In this document: positions 23,456 through 33,884 of the stretch, piece after piece
Layout of the letters: each line of letters opens with the position of its first letter
Position numbering within the stretch: the stretch's first letter is position 1
Assembly (NCBI GenBank): GCA_022419385.1
Contig: JAJUBI010000001.1
Span: forward strand, 2,666,001 to 2,730,000
Direction: 5' to 3'
DNA from: Paraconiothyrium sp. Pb-2020
Taxonomy: Eukaryota > Ascomycota > Dothideomycetes > Pleosporales > Didymosphaeriaceae
Length of the DNA stretch: 64,000 nucleotides
The notes under the pieces: generated by a model
What the model saw: the letters and a program-made list of their open reading frames with translations, nothing else
The model's database searches: none
What the model was told of the DNA's origin: nothing
Position numbers and translations under genes: made by a program

Positions 23456-25334
23456 TTTGTCGGCTACAATCTTAGCTTCTTGCTGCCGAAAAGTCGAGGC
23501 CGAAATAATTTCGCAACGATCTGTCAGCCCAATGCAGAATACAACACCGTATGTCGAACCTCATATCTAGCATGACTTGGTGCACGCTGCATCGGACAAC
23601 TCTTCAGCCCGGTCTTTCCGCTGTGGATCGCTCGTCAGCTCATGGAGCGACAGATCTTCACGTCCGGTGCGACAATCTAGCATCGCATCGACTTCTACGA
23701 CACCTGTTGTCGCTCGCGTTAGGCAAAGATGCCGCAATCTGATCATCACTCTAACCAGCTCTATATCTTATCAGATACAAAGGCCAGTCACCACACAGGG
23801 CACATCAGTGCAATCCAATTCAGCTTGCTATGAGCCGCTGGCAATGCCACAAGCCACGGTGGAAGCGTCTTCAGACGAGACTTTACATGCTCATGGTATA
23901 GCCTGGCCAATTAATCACGGTTCGCTGTGTGGGCGTCAAAAACGTGAAGCACTGCTTTTCCTAGAGTCCTTCGTGGCAGTATTCATTGCTCAGTCCGCTA
24001 CTGTCGAAAAATACTCGCAATGCTGTAACACAGCCGAAAATTCATTTCAAATCTTCGAAACAGCACGTATCGACCCTGATACACCTATCTGGGAAGTCAC
24101 ACGCAGGCTACTTTTGAGCGATCGCGCATCCGCCAATGCGAACATTTGATACTCGTTCTGGCTTCCCCTCACGAAAACACAATTTTCATGTCACGAAGCC
24201 ACGGTTACTCTGCGATGATCTGATTGTAACCATTCTCACCAGGAAAGCACGCGCAGCCATGGTGGGAATTGGAGCTGGTTCTATAACCCTACATCGGCCA
24301 ACAACGAAGGCTGCATTCAGTTCCATGACGCATTTGTTGCCGAAAAATTCATTGACACTATCGACTCCCGCAAGACGGTAGCTCCACGCACCAAATATCT
24401 GACACGTTAACAATACATACTTGGCACGTTGAAGACGCTCGACATAAGAAGAAGCCCTTCGTCTCGATTCATCATGATGGCACAGTTCATACCTGGAAGC
24501 TTCATATCATTGGCCAGTACATAGATCCGTTTATTCGACTTCTACCTCAAGATCACCAGCTCAATGTCCATTTCGACAGACTTGAGTCTCTGACCTACCT
24601 TTCCGATCTTCAAAATCAAACCCAAGAAGGCAGGAGAATTGCACGCTTTCAGGCAATGAACTTGATCCCATCTTCGCTCACTGTATCTGTGCCGTTTCCC
24701 ACCGATCTTAGTTTGGATAATGGCCCATTCCTCAAAGTTTTGTCCAATGTTGAGCGTCTCTTGTCGAGTTTGAGGTGGAGTGGCTAAGTTAGCTCGGTCA
24801 CGTGTACCAGTTGAAACAAAGGGTCCCGCATAATCAAAACCTGCCAACCTATCTCCCGAAACCGCATGGAGAATTACTAAGGCTTGAAACTACTAGTCTG
24901 CCTCCGATAAAGTGCACATCCCGCTGTGGGTCTCGAAAGAAGACACGCGTTCAACATTCGAGAACGCGCCAAGGCGTAACCCCTAACGCACACCCGCAAA
25001 GATCAGCCTACCGTTGCTGTCTAATGCATTTGTAGTGTCCACTTAGTGGGGTGCGCTTGCTTCATCGATTGGTCTGACCTTGAAGTTCAAATAAATCACC
25101 GACAGCCTCGATCATGCTCTCGCAATGAGAACCGCCACAACGGTAGGAAGAACAGCCACAATGAGACATATTATAAGAATCGTCGATATGTCCCCCGGAT
25201 TCTACTCCTCACCTTCGTCGGTAACCTTCACTTCAACACATTCTTGTATAACCTTCTTTCCTTCTTCCTTCGCTTTGTGCTAGACACAGTCCGCCTTACT
25301 TCTGTCTTTCATTTGCTGCGCAAAGTTACGAATT
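23456..25334. other. 1.9-kb stretch without a supported gene
   Basis: Open frames at 23,577-24,149 (+), 24,136-24,381 (+) and 24,542-24,847 (-) have no recognisable domain. The area may hold the eroded N-terminal half of the caspase-like relic. The part from about 25,190 is pyrimidine-rich and is probably the promoter of the pectate lyase gene. Confidence 0.45.
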
Positions 25335-26514
25335 ATGCATTTCTCATTTACTACCATTGTCACAGTGGCACTTATCGTGTCCACTGCAGAAGCTATTCCT
25401 CGCAATGTCCATGTCTTTGACCGTTCCGAGCCAGGAGCATACCGTGCTCTTCCAAACCGTGCTAGGGTAGCATCCGGGGACTTTGCACACAAGTCTTTCC
25501 CCAAACTGATTGTTCGTGCAGATGATGATGACGAAGACATCAGCAAGACTTCGAAAGCCAACGCGACGACCTCAGCTACTTCTGATGCTACTGCTACTGG
25601 CGATGCTCCATCAGCTACCACCACAGGCGGTAATGCTTCCGCGCCTGCATCAAGCGCCGCCTCTGCGACCAGCAAGGCGTCGGGATCTGCCATTGCTTCC
25701 GCTCCAGCTGCTTCAGGAGGGGCTTCTGGATCATCCACCGCATCTGCGCCCGCCTCCTCCTCGGGAAGCACATCAGGCAACTCCACCACCGGCACCATGC
25801 CTGCGTCCGCTGGCCAGAGCACTCTCTCCGAGCCCATGAAAGTCACCGGTGTATTCGACGGCGGCATGGTAACCTTCGACCGCGGCGTTGAATGCACCGG
25901 CCAAACTGAGGGCGACGACTCCGACGCCGTGTTCGACATCCAAGCCGGCGGTACACTCAAAAACGTAATCATCGGCGCCAATCAGAAGGAAGGTGTCCAT
26001 TGCCAGGGTTCCTGCACGCTTGAGAACGTGTGGTGGGAAGCTGTTTGCGAAGATGCTTTTACCATCAAGGTGCAAGACGCGGGTGCTACGACGACTATTA
26101 CCGGCGGAGGAGCTAGTGGAGCGGAAGATAAGGTGCTGCAGCACAATGGTGGCGGAACGCTTAAGGTCTCTGGGTTCACCGTTGATGATTTTGGCAAGCT
26201 GTATCGGGCGTGCGGTAACTGCAAGGAGAGTGTTGACCGGCATGTTGAGCTCGATAACATCAAGGCTACTGGTGGAACATCTACTCTCGGTAAGTCAATA
26301 TTCTATGCATAGTTTGGTGTGCTCGCTGACGTTACTAGTTGGCATCAACCCTAACTTCGGTGATACCGCTAAGATCACGAACTCATGCATCACGGGTACC
26401 AAGGTTATTTGCGAGGAGTTTGAAGGGACGACTCCGGGCAATGAGCCCAAGTCTGTTAGCACAGGCCCAAGTGACACCTGTGTGTATACCGATGCCGACA
26501 TCAACGCTTGCTAG
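25335..26514 (+). CDS. Secreted pectate lyase, PL3 family
   Basis: Two exons, 25335-26289 and 26339-26514 (49-nt intron), give about 376 aa. An N-terminal signal peptide (FTTIVTVALIVSTAEA) is followed by a propeptide-like part and a Ser/Ala/Thr-rich, probably O-glycosylated spacer of about 100 residues (roughly 65-165). The catalytic part begins EPMKVTGVFDGGMVTFDRG and contains the family hallmarks CQGSCTLENVWWEAVCEDAFTIK and a later KLYRACGNC, as in PL3 (PF03211) pectate lyases, which cut polygalacturonate by calcium-dependent beta-elimination outside the cell. The C-terminal exon supplies NPNFGDTAKITNSC and the final Cys. The long low-complexity spacer is less usual, since most PL3 enzymes are about 230-250 aa. 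It points to use of plant cell wall. Confidence 0.92.
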
Positions 26515-26970
26515 GACTTTCGTTCTGGTGTTTGAAAGACGCTCGAGATGGCAAACGTACGGTATGGTGATCTGGGAAGCTGGGTTGGATTCCATGGTTT
26601 TCAGTGCGGAAGGGAGGTTTCCCAATTGACGACTTCCGATAAAAAGGTTATAACTTTTGTAAGGTGCGAAGTACGCCTAGGTACTCTGTTACTATGCAAG
26701 CTTCGGTACGGAAACAATGGGAAGGGAAGATATGCCCTTGCCGACGACCATGCAATACGAGATCATCCCGTCTGATTGTCATCTGCCTTGTGCCCCTCTT
26801 TTGCTTGTTGGACCCTTGCCCATTTGCCTTTCTTTCCATCGCCGTCCTCACCTTCCTTCTCCAACCTTCTCATCTTTGTCTCCACGATGAGCCTCAGTAA
26901 AAGCACTCCCATGCCCCCAAAGCCGTCATAGTAACAGCCTGCCACCGAAATCCCCTCGAATATGCCTCTC
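26515..26970. other. Intergenic between convergent genes
   Basis: 3' flanks of the pectate lyase and of the MFS relic; short overlapping open frames on both strands, none supported. Confidence 0.5.
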
Positions 26971-27964
26971 TCACCACCCTTTGGACGCCCCCGGAGGTGA
27001 GCCTACGGCCTCCGCAGACACCTTGATAGCCTTCAACTGCTCCACATCCAACGCACCACTCAGCTCATCAGCCGTATACCGATCGAGTATATTCACGCCA
27101 ATCGCAACGCCAATTGCGCCCCCCAGCGAGCGGAACTGACCTACGCCGCCGATACCCACGGAAATGTCGCGAGGTTTGAAGTATAGCATTGTCGCTAGCA
27201 TAGTAATAGTACACGTCCAGCCCAAGCCGAATCCAACATAGCTTCGAACCCATACCTGCTCGCTGGGAACCCTAGTAGATCATCTACCAGCAGTCCCACA
27301 ACGGGCGTTTGCAGCGCGTTTCCAACGAGCAATAGCCAGAATGCAGGCATGCGCGCATTGGAGAGGAGATACGCAGAGATCGCTGCGCCGAGCGTATCGA
27401 CCAGTGTGACCGGGAGAAGACGATACCCAGCTGATAATGCAGACACTCTTTCAACAACCTGGAAGCACTGCGGTAGTGTAACAGTCAGCGATAACATGAT
27501 TGTCGCCATCCAGAACGCCTGCGCGAAGAGCCCGAGACAGAAGCGGTCGGTGAGAACGTGATAGTGTAAGAGGGACCCCTGAGCTATGTCTCTGGAGGTT
27601 TGCAGTTTGGACCAGGTAATGAGGGCGAGGCAGAGTGCTGTGCCGGCGAGCAAGGGCAGGAGTGCGATGGGGTTGCGCCAGGGGGTGCCGGTGCCGGATT
27701 CTTCGAGGCGTTGAGGAAGAGGGTTGTTGCGGAGAGCATTGGGACGACGCCTAGGATGTCGAGCTTTTTGAGGGATGCGCGTGAAATTTTGGGGGCTTCG
27801 ATGCTGTTTTCAAAGGGAAAGCGGCCTGGTATGGCGAGGTAGAAGAGCGCTAAGCAGAGAGTGCCTGTGGGTACACTATATATGACGATGACGAAGGTCA
27901 TTGTGTACATTGCACCTCCTCCGATACCTTGAAATGGTCGCAACACGATCCTATAATTTGGCAA
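26971..27964 (-). pseudogene. Truncated and frameshifted MFS drug-transporter relic
   Basis: Minus-strand pieces match a DHA2-type MFS protein. RPFQGIGGGAMYTMTFVIV is the TM3-4 region. SVPTGTLCLALFYLAIP then follows almost at once, although about 40 residues containing TM5 and the usual WRW-F-x-N-x-P segment should lie between, so this part is deleted. A frameshift near 27,600-27,650 leads to LAGTALCLALITWSK and the next helices. A second near 27,215-27,235 leads to GWTCTITMLATMLYFKPRD and the C-terminal helix GGVGQFRSLGGAIGVAIG. The first two TM helices are absent, and nothing upstream to 28,080 restores them. The gene is dead. Confidence 0.7.
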
Positions 27965-28651
27965 TCATGTTTAGCGATCCTGTCTTCCGCATTTTCCCTT
28001 TGATGATACGAAGTGGGACTCACAACTGCGTCAGCGTGTTTGCAAGAGCGCACGCGATCGAAGAAATCCCGATATGACAAGACCGGAGGCTACGAGCGCG
28101 CGCTGAGCGAAAATATCGGAGAGCTTTTGCTGTGCTAATGAGAAGACCTACGACTATTGATTCCAAAGGTTAGCATGCAACCTTCCACTGCCATCACCTC
28201 CTGGATGGTTTGAGACATAGTAACACATATTCCGCTCATGTCGTGCATGATCACGCATTGTGTCGCGGAGGCTGAGGCAGGATTCTCAAAACAGTGTTGA
28301 ATTGATAAAATTACATGAGGATCTTTCTAGGTGCAGGCGCACGCGATATGTAGAGCTGCGTGCCAAACCCCCACGCCGCCACTCCCGCGTAGAGCCCTAC
28401 ACAGGCGCTAGCCTAATCAGGCAAGCGGCTGCGCGCCCTCACGTGGAGCTCGGTGATCTATGGATGCGCCTCTAACTCCGTGACGCATTACCCTTATCCA
28501 TCCACGTAGAATTTCACATCATAGTCATTCCTAGAAAGAAGACTCCGTGAGTCCTAAAGTACAATCAGCTTGAGCCTCTCTAAGAATCAAACCTCAGAAA
28601 GCCGAAGTTAAGTACCTGTTCCGGGCCCAACCGATGGGCAACTCACGCCAC
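27965..28651. other. Intergenic, no supported gene
   Basis: No gene, RNA or repeat recognised. Confidence 0.5.
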
Positions 28652-28963
28652 CTAGTCCTCCCTAGACTTAGCCGCCCCAGCCGTGATCTCTTGGACGACG
28701 ACCTTGTACCGCTCCATGGAAGCGTCGAGTTCGCGGAGCTTTGCGTTGAGTTGAGCGTCGCTCAACTTAGGCTCGGCGGACTTCTTTTCCTCGTTGATTT
28801 CCTTGACCAGTTGCACAATACGCACGAAAACGCGCTCCTCCTCGGCGGCGAGGGAATCCTTCACGTTGTTCGGGCCCTTCTTGTTGAAATACACAATGGT
28901 GGCGCACCCAAGGACCAGGAGAGTACAGTAGACGAAGACTTCGAGTGGAGTCATTGTTGCCAT
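28652..28963 (-). CDS. Small membrane-anchored coiled-coil protein
   Basis: A single exon of 103 aa starts at ATG 28963. Residues 6-26 (PLEVFVYCTLLVLGCATIVYF) form one hydrophobic helix at the N-terminus. It is followed by NKKGP and a charged helical region of about 70 residues rich in Glu/Lys with heptad-like Leu/Val spacing (RIVQLVKEINEE, LNAKLRELDASMERYKVVVQEI). I do not recognise a family. The form suits a small tail protein of the ER or mitochondrial membrane with a cytosolic coiled coil. Codon use and clean ends support a real gene. It runs divergently from nothing nearby; the NmrA-like gene lies downstream of its promoter side. Confidence 0.65.
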   Translation of the reverse strand: MATMTPLEVFVYCTLLVLGCATIVYFNKKGPNNVKDSLAAEEERVFVRIVQLVKEINEEKKSAEPKLSDAQLNAKLRELDASMERYKVVVQEITAGAAKSRED

Positions 28964-29476
28964 AGTGTTTCCGGAATGTCTGTGTAAAGGATCTTGTTGA
29001 GCTTAGTCTCGAAGAGCCGGGGTGGTTGAGGTTTGGGAGTGGGCGGGGTGGGGTTGTGAGGGCCTGGTAGTGCCTGAGGGAGTGTGGGTCTTATGTACGA
29101 CTGTATGGGTGCCCAATGGACTTACTTGTGATAGAGGCACGTGCTACAGGGCCGGGTCAAGGTACAGTTGAAATTGGACATTGTTGAAGCGCAAACGATT
29201 TCTACTGAGAGGTCGGACTACTGTGACAAGCGTTCGCCGGCTGTGAAACGCAATCAATGCTAACAATCATAACAAGCAATAGCCCAACGACATTGAGCCT
29301 AGAGTAGCCCAATATCATGCACTCTTAGATCGTATTCAGATCTTGATCATTTAGCAAACTACATCTTGCACTACAACTTTGACTTGTTCACACTCTTCCA
29401 ATACAACAGTGATAGAGCTGATTTGACACATTCATAATGCTATATAATCATCACAGTAAGGACAAATTGTATGCGT
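28964..29476. other. Intergenic
   Basis: Promoter side of the small membrane protein and 3' flank of the NmrA-like gene; no gene seen. Confidence 0.5.
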
Positions 29477-30558
29477 TCACAACTGATCCTTCAAACTCTC
29501 CAAAGTCTGCTTGAAACCCGGCCACTCATCATCCTTGATGCCCAAATCCTCCTTTGTAATCGAGCTCACAGAGCCCCACCCATCCTTGAACTGCTCCCCA
29601 AAAACGAACTGGTCGGCCATCTCCTTTCCAGCAACGCCCCAAACGTTGGTAAAGTCCTCGGCGCTGGCCTGGATGTATGCCGTCTGACGGCCAGTGACTT
29701 CGCCGTATTGCTTGAGCATCTCGCCGAAAGTGAGGACCTCGGGCGAGATGTCGACGTATTTTCCCTTGGTGAGCTCGGGTTTGGCAATGATTTGGCGAGT
29801 CCAGACACCGGGAGTGATGTTGATATCGCCCGACACAGGGATAACGGCTGAGGCGGGCGTGGGCAGGATTTGCACCCATTTGCCATATGAACCGGGCTAA
29901 ATGACATATCAGCGTCGTATTCGTAACTTAATGTGAAGGACGCGGCACGGCACTTACAAGCTCAAATGGCTTCAAGTTGGGGAAATTGGCGAAATTGTTA
30001 GGGTAGAAACCGAGGACAAGGTACGTGGTCTTTGCGTGAAGGTCAGGTAGGTCGCTTCGGATCCAGTCGTCGACCTCAGCTTTGTAGTCAAGATGCGGTA
30101 CAGCGAATTTGCCGTTGGTTTGGGCCTTTGCGCCTGGAAGCGTCGACCAGATGTAGTGCTCAAGGGAGGATGTCTTGGAGGCGGCGCGAGCGAGCTTCTT
30201 TGCTTGCTCGGCCTCCTTCACACCGGACTCGTCTGGTGTATTCCCGGAAAATAAATGCTCCCAGTAGTTAGTCACAACGAAGGCAGCGGTTGCGCCCTTC
30301 AGAGAGTTAGATACACTAGGTAGACAATAGTTGATGATCAGAGAGACATGGTACCTCGAAAGCCTTGACAAGAGAAGCTTCGTCGTCCGCGTTGGCAGAA
30401 ACTACTTCGGCGCCTTCGGAGGCGAGTTTCTTTGCATTATCGCTAGCTGTGTTGCGTGTGATGGCGCGGACCTTCCAGCCATCGAGCTTAAGAAAAGCGC
30501 GGGCTACACTACCACCCTGTGCACCAGTGGCACCGATAACAGCAATGGTCTTGCTCAT
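29477..30558 (-). CDS. NmrA-like family NAD(P)-binding protein
   Basis: Three exons, 30558-30355, 30296-29958 and 29896-29477, give about 320 aa; introns are 58 and 61 nt. The N-terminus SKTIAVIGATGAQGG carries the glycine-rich dinucleotide-binding motif GxxGxxG (residues 9-15) of NmrA-like atypical short-chain dehydrogenases, which usually lack the YxxxK pair. The following strand ends RAITRN, suggesting NADP preference. The middle (TAAFVVTNYWEH; SSLEHYIWSTLPG) and the C-terminal half fit the family (PF05368). Such proteins act as redox sensors or regulators (for example nitrogen metabolite repression) or as reductases. The role here is open. Cytosolic, no signal peptide. Confidence 0.88.
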
Positions 30559-31988
30559 TTTGAGTTGTATAGTGATTTTTGGAGGCTAATGGGGAGTGAA
30601 GTGATCGATGAGAGGAACAGAGAAGTGAAGGTCAGCCGGTGAAGAACCAAGAAGAGGTACCGAGGGGGTGCGCTCGACGTCCCTTTAAGCATCCAACAGC
30701 TTTGAGTGCTTACATACATGATCTCAAGGCCATTCAGCCATCAGTGTAGTCGCGCAAGAGCTCGATTGGAGCCTAGTGTACGGTCTAGTCGTCGCTATGG
30801 TCAGCTCAAGGATTCGGTCTCGAAGACCTTACCCTGCATCAGGGCGGCCAGTCAATACGGCCAAACGCGACGTCTCTACCCAATCGCCATCATCTAGAAC
30901 GATAAAGCCAAAGCATACACCCGTGTCTAGCCGTTTCTGGAGCTTCCTGTGTTCAGCCTCGCAGCAGCGCCTCCATCTTGGCCCCATCTCGTTCGTCGCT
31001 TAGCCAATAGTCGCAGCGTCGGCGTTCTATCTCGCACAAACTGGCCGCCCGCAGAGCGTGACATATGCGTAAGCCTGCATAGATGCTTCATTTGCAAGCC
31101 GTGACAAAGCTTTGATGTATATGTCCACAGCATCGGTGAAATGTCGTGCTCTATCCAGCATTTGTCAGAGGTTTCGGGACCGGGAAGCGTTGACCCGTCG
31201 GCTTACGGAAGTGGATACAGATGCGGGGTAGTCTATAGATCTGAGGTGTCCACTGCCTAGAGAAGGGTCCTTACACAATGGGGATAGCGTAAGTGTATGC
31301 TCAGCTAATGGTTTGCAGTGTTTCAAATGTACTGGAATGAGGCGCTCCGGTGCCTCCGATCGCATAGACTGGATCGATTGTTCTTTGAGAAATTTTCCGT
31401 ACCCGCAATGGAGATACGTTGCACTTGCGAGGCAGTGAATGATGTAAGCTCGATAAGCAGCATCTAGGGCTGCAAGGCGACGGGCGTAAGGCAATCGACC
31501 CTGTGATGTTGAATCTGCCTCAGTGTAGATACCCAATAATGCAACATTATTCTTCTACACAATGATGGAAGGTTCTCGGCCCTCACTTGCCTTAGGGCTG
31601 CTGTAGTACGTTTGATGAAGTACGTTTGACTTTTGTCAACAGTGTTGAGTAGGAGATAGACATAGACTTCAGTGGTAGAGGGAAAAAGTACATTAATTTA
31701 CGGTCTTTGACTAAGCGCCGATTTGCTCTTATTATGGGCGGACTGTGTTATACTTGCCTTTGATCTCGGGGTATTCTGTAGTTGTCAGTTCTCATGGGTG
31801 ATATAGCGCAGAGCGGTAATGTTATTGCTTGAAGGTTCATGTCAACGTTCGGAGAAGGCCGCGATCTCCGACCGCCCTAAGAAGAACTCCGTGTGCGTCA
31901 TCAACCGGAACCATTCCGAGCCAAAACATATCTCAAAACATTACCCCAGACCGCGCAGAACGCACAACCTCCGACGCTGCCATCCACG
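30559..31988. other. 1.4-kb intergenic, no supported gene
   Basis: Short frames (31,165-31,536 - and others) without resemblance. Two copies of GTACGTTTGA (near 31,607 and 31,620) are visible. No RNA gene recognised. Confidence 0.5.
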
Positions 31989-33034
31989 ATGTCGCTCGGC
32001 CGCCCCTACCGGCTAATCCCTCGCACCTCGCGCATACGGAACTTCACTACAACCCCCAAACGCCGCCAGATACCACTGACCACCTGTTCTCCCACATGCG
32101 CCTGCTCAGGCACACCTCCGGAACTCGACATCGACCGGAAAACACCCCTCCTCCATACAATGGCCCCCTACACCGAGCAAGTCCTCATCTGCACCGGCAA
32201 AGACGACTGGACAAGCCGAATAGAAGACGAAGAGTCCGCATCTGGGAACTTCGTTCGTGGTTTAAGAGACAACATAGGAAGAGGAGGGAAGGGCTTTGAT
32301 GTTTGTTTGTTCCCCTTACCTTTCCAACCGTTCCCTCAAATACGCAATGCTGACAGGATACTCAGCCCTTCACGAATGTTTTGACAACGCTGTGTTCATT
32401 GCCCGCTAGTCCAACTTCGAATACGACGACTGCGCTACTCTTTCCGAGCTTCAAGAAAATAAATGCGATACCAAACACCAAAGAATCATACGCCGCCTTC
32501 GCAACCGCATACCTTAAAGCGCGGACCCTGCATCCCGCACACGCAGGCCTCACACCCGAGCAAAAAGCCGCGCTCACTCGCGACGAGAGCCAGGCTTCCC
32601 TCCTCCCTACTCCAGAACCTATAAATAAACCCACGGTCCTGATCTGCGGCCACGGCGGCCGCGACCAGCGCTGTGGCATCCTCGGCCCGATGCTACAATC
32701 GCGCTTCCGCGAGGCTTTCGAGAACAGAGGAATCGACGCGGAAGTGGGGTTGATAAGCCATATCGGGGGGCACAAGTACGCTGGGAACGTGATTGTTCAT
32801 CTACCTCCCGGAATGCAGAATAATGCGTGGGCGGGAAGCGGGATATGGTATGGCCGTGTTGGGCCTGGGAATGTTGAGGAAGTGGTAGACGCTACGGTCG
32901 TGAATGGGCAGGTTATCTTCGACTTGCTGCGCGGTGGGATTACTAAGGATGGGAGGGATGTTGCTAGGATATTGGAGCCACCGAAAGAGGAAGGGGGCCT
33001 GAAATTGAAGCCGAGGGCGAGGGCGAGGGCTTGA
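31989..33034 (+). CDS. AIM32: Sucrase/ferredoxin-like protein, AIM32 type
   Basis: Two exons, 31989-32300 and 32366-33034 (65-nt intron), give about 326 aa. The N-terminus (RPYRLIPRTSRIRNFTTTPKRR) is Arg/Ser/Thr-rich without acids, as expected of a mitochondrial presequence. The domain contains the motif CGHGGRDQRCG, matching HGxRDxRCG of the Suc_Fer-like family (PF06999), then SHIGGHKYAGNVIVHLPPG near the C-terminus. These thioredoxin-fold [2Fe-2S] proteins bind the cluster by Cys and His residues. Yeast AIM32 acts in mitochondrial redox balance of thiols. Length agrees with the family. The 3' end faces the leucyl-tRNA synthetase gene. A low-complexity tail (KPRARARA) closes the protein. Confidence 0.85.
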
Positions 33035-33441
33035 TGTAGAGTAGAGGGAGGGGCAATGTAGAGGGGTAGAATTAGAGCCTGTATGATATAGAGGTGGGAC
33101 TGTATCATAGAGGCCAGCATCGCGAGAGGCGTTTAGCGCAAGCGTCATGAAGAGGCATCCGGATACCACCCAGTACATCATTGTAAATATATAGAACACC
33201 ATACTTGTACAGTACATACATACATAGACATACAACTCAAGACCTTATCGTAAACTCCGCGTGCCTCAAGTCAGAATGCTTTACATATATCATACAGTGC
33301 CCCCTCCTCCCATCTAACTCAGCTATCTACATCCACGTCTCCACGCTTTCCAGGCTCCTACCCCCTGCTCACTATTTTCCCCTGGTCTTTCAGAGCTCCG
33401 CTCGCTCTTCTCGTTCCCCACCGCTCCCCCCCCTCCTTCCC
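33035..33441. other. Intergenic, pyrimidine-rich
   Basis: Convergent 3' flanks. Contains CATACATACATAGACATAC simple sequence near 33,216-33,235 and a C/T-rich block at 33,300-33,440. No gene. Confidence 0.5.
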
Positions 33442-33884
33442 CTAATAACCATTCTTATACTCTCCACCTGTTCGATGATCCACTTTCTCCCATGAAAGCC
33501 GCATTGCCTCATCTTCTGCCGCTGGACCGAGCTCCCAGTCATGTACACCTTTGTGAAGTCTGCAGCAAAGTTCTTGTTCGAGCTGCATATTGTTGTCTCG
33601 CAGGGCGAGGAGTCTGCCGAAGTGCTCTAGTTCAGGCAGGGTCCACTTGATAGGGTGGTTGTAATTGGGATCAGGGAAATGAGATTGCTTGTTGAAAGGA
33701 GGATGGGATGAGAGGGTTTTAGGTTGTCCGTTGGGGGAGGGTAGGGTGAGGATATGGTGAGCCGGAATCCGTCTAGGATTTCTTTGGCGGTGGGGAGACT
33801 TGAAGTTGATATGAATGGTTGCTTTTCGTCGACGTCTGCCTTACTCGAGGCCTTTGCTTCTCCGGCAGCCGAAGCTTTTGGTTC
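33442..33884 (-). other. Protein-like extension downstream of the leucyl-tRNA synthetase stop
   Basis: Directly after the TAG of the synthetase (33,885-33,887) the same frame stays open for about 90 codons and reads like a linker (EPKASAAGEAKASS...) followed by TAKEILDGFRLTISSPYPPP. From about 33,700 the neighbouring frame takes over with clearly protein-like sequence (HPIKWTLPELEHFGRLLALR; CRLHKGVHDWELG) ending at TAG 33,442-33,444. No ATG-led gene model covers it. It may be the end of a longer synthetase, a separate terminal exon, or a relic. Confidence 0.5.

Noticed and set aside
23577..24149. 190-codon frame on the plus strand
   Set aside because: No recognisable domain; Ser/Arg-rich composition typical of chance frames next to a decayed gene.
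24542..24847. Minus-strand frame starting AGFDYAGPF, reminiscent of a retroelement integrase segment
   Set aside because: The similarity is limited to a few residues; no integrase or reverse-transcriptase motifs follow.
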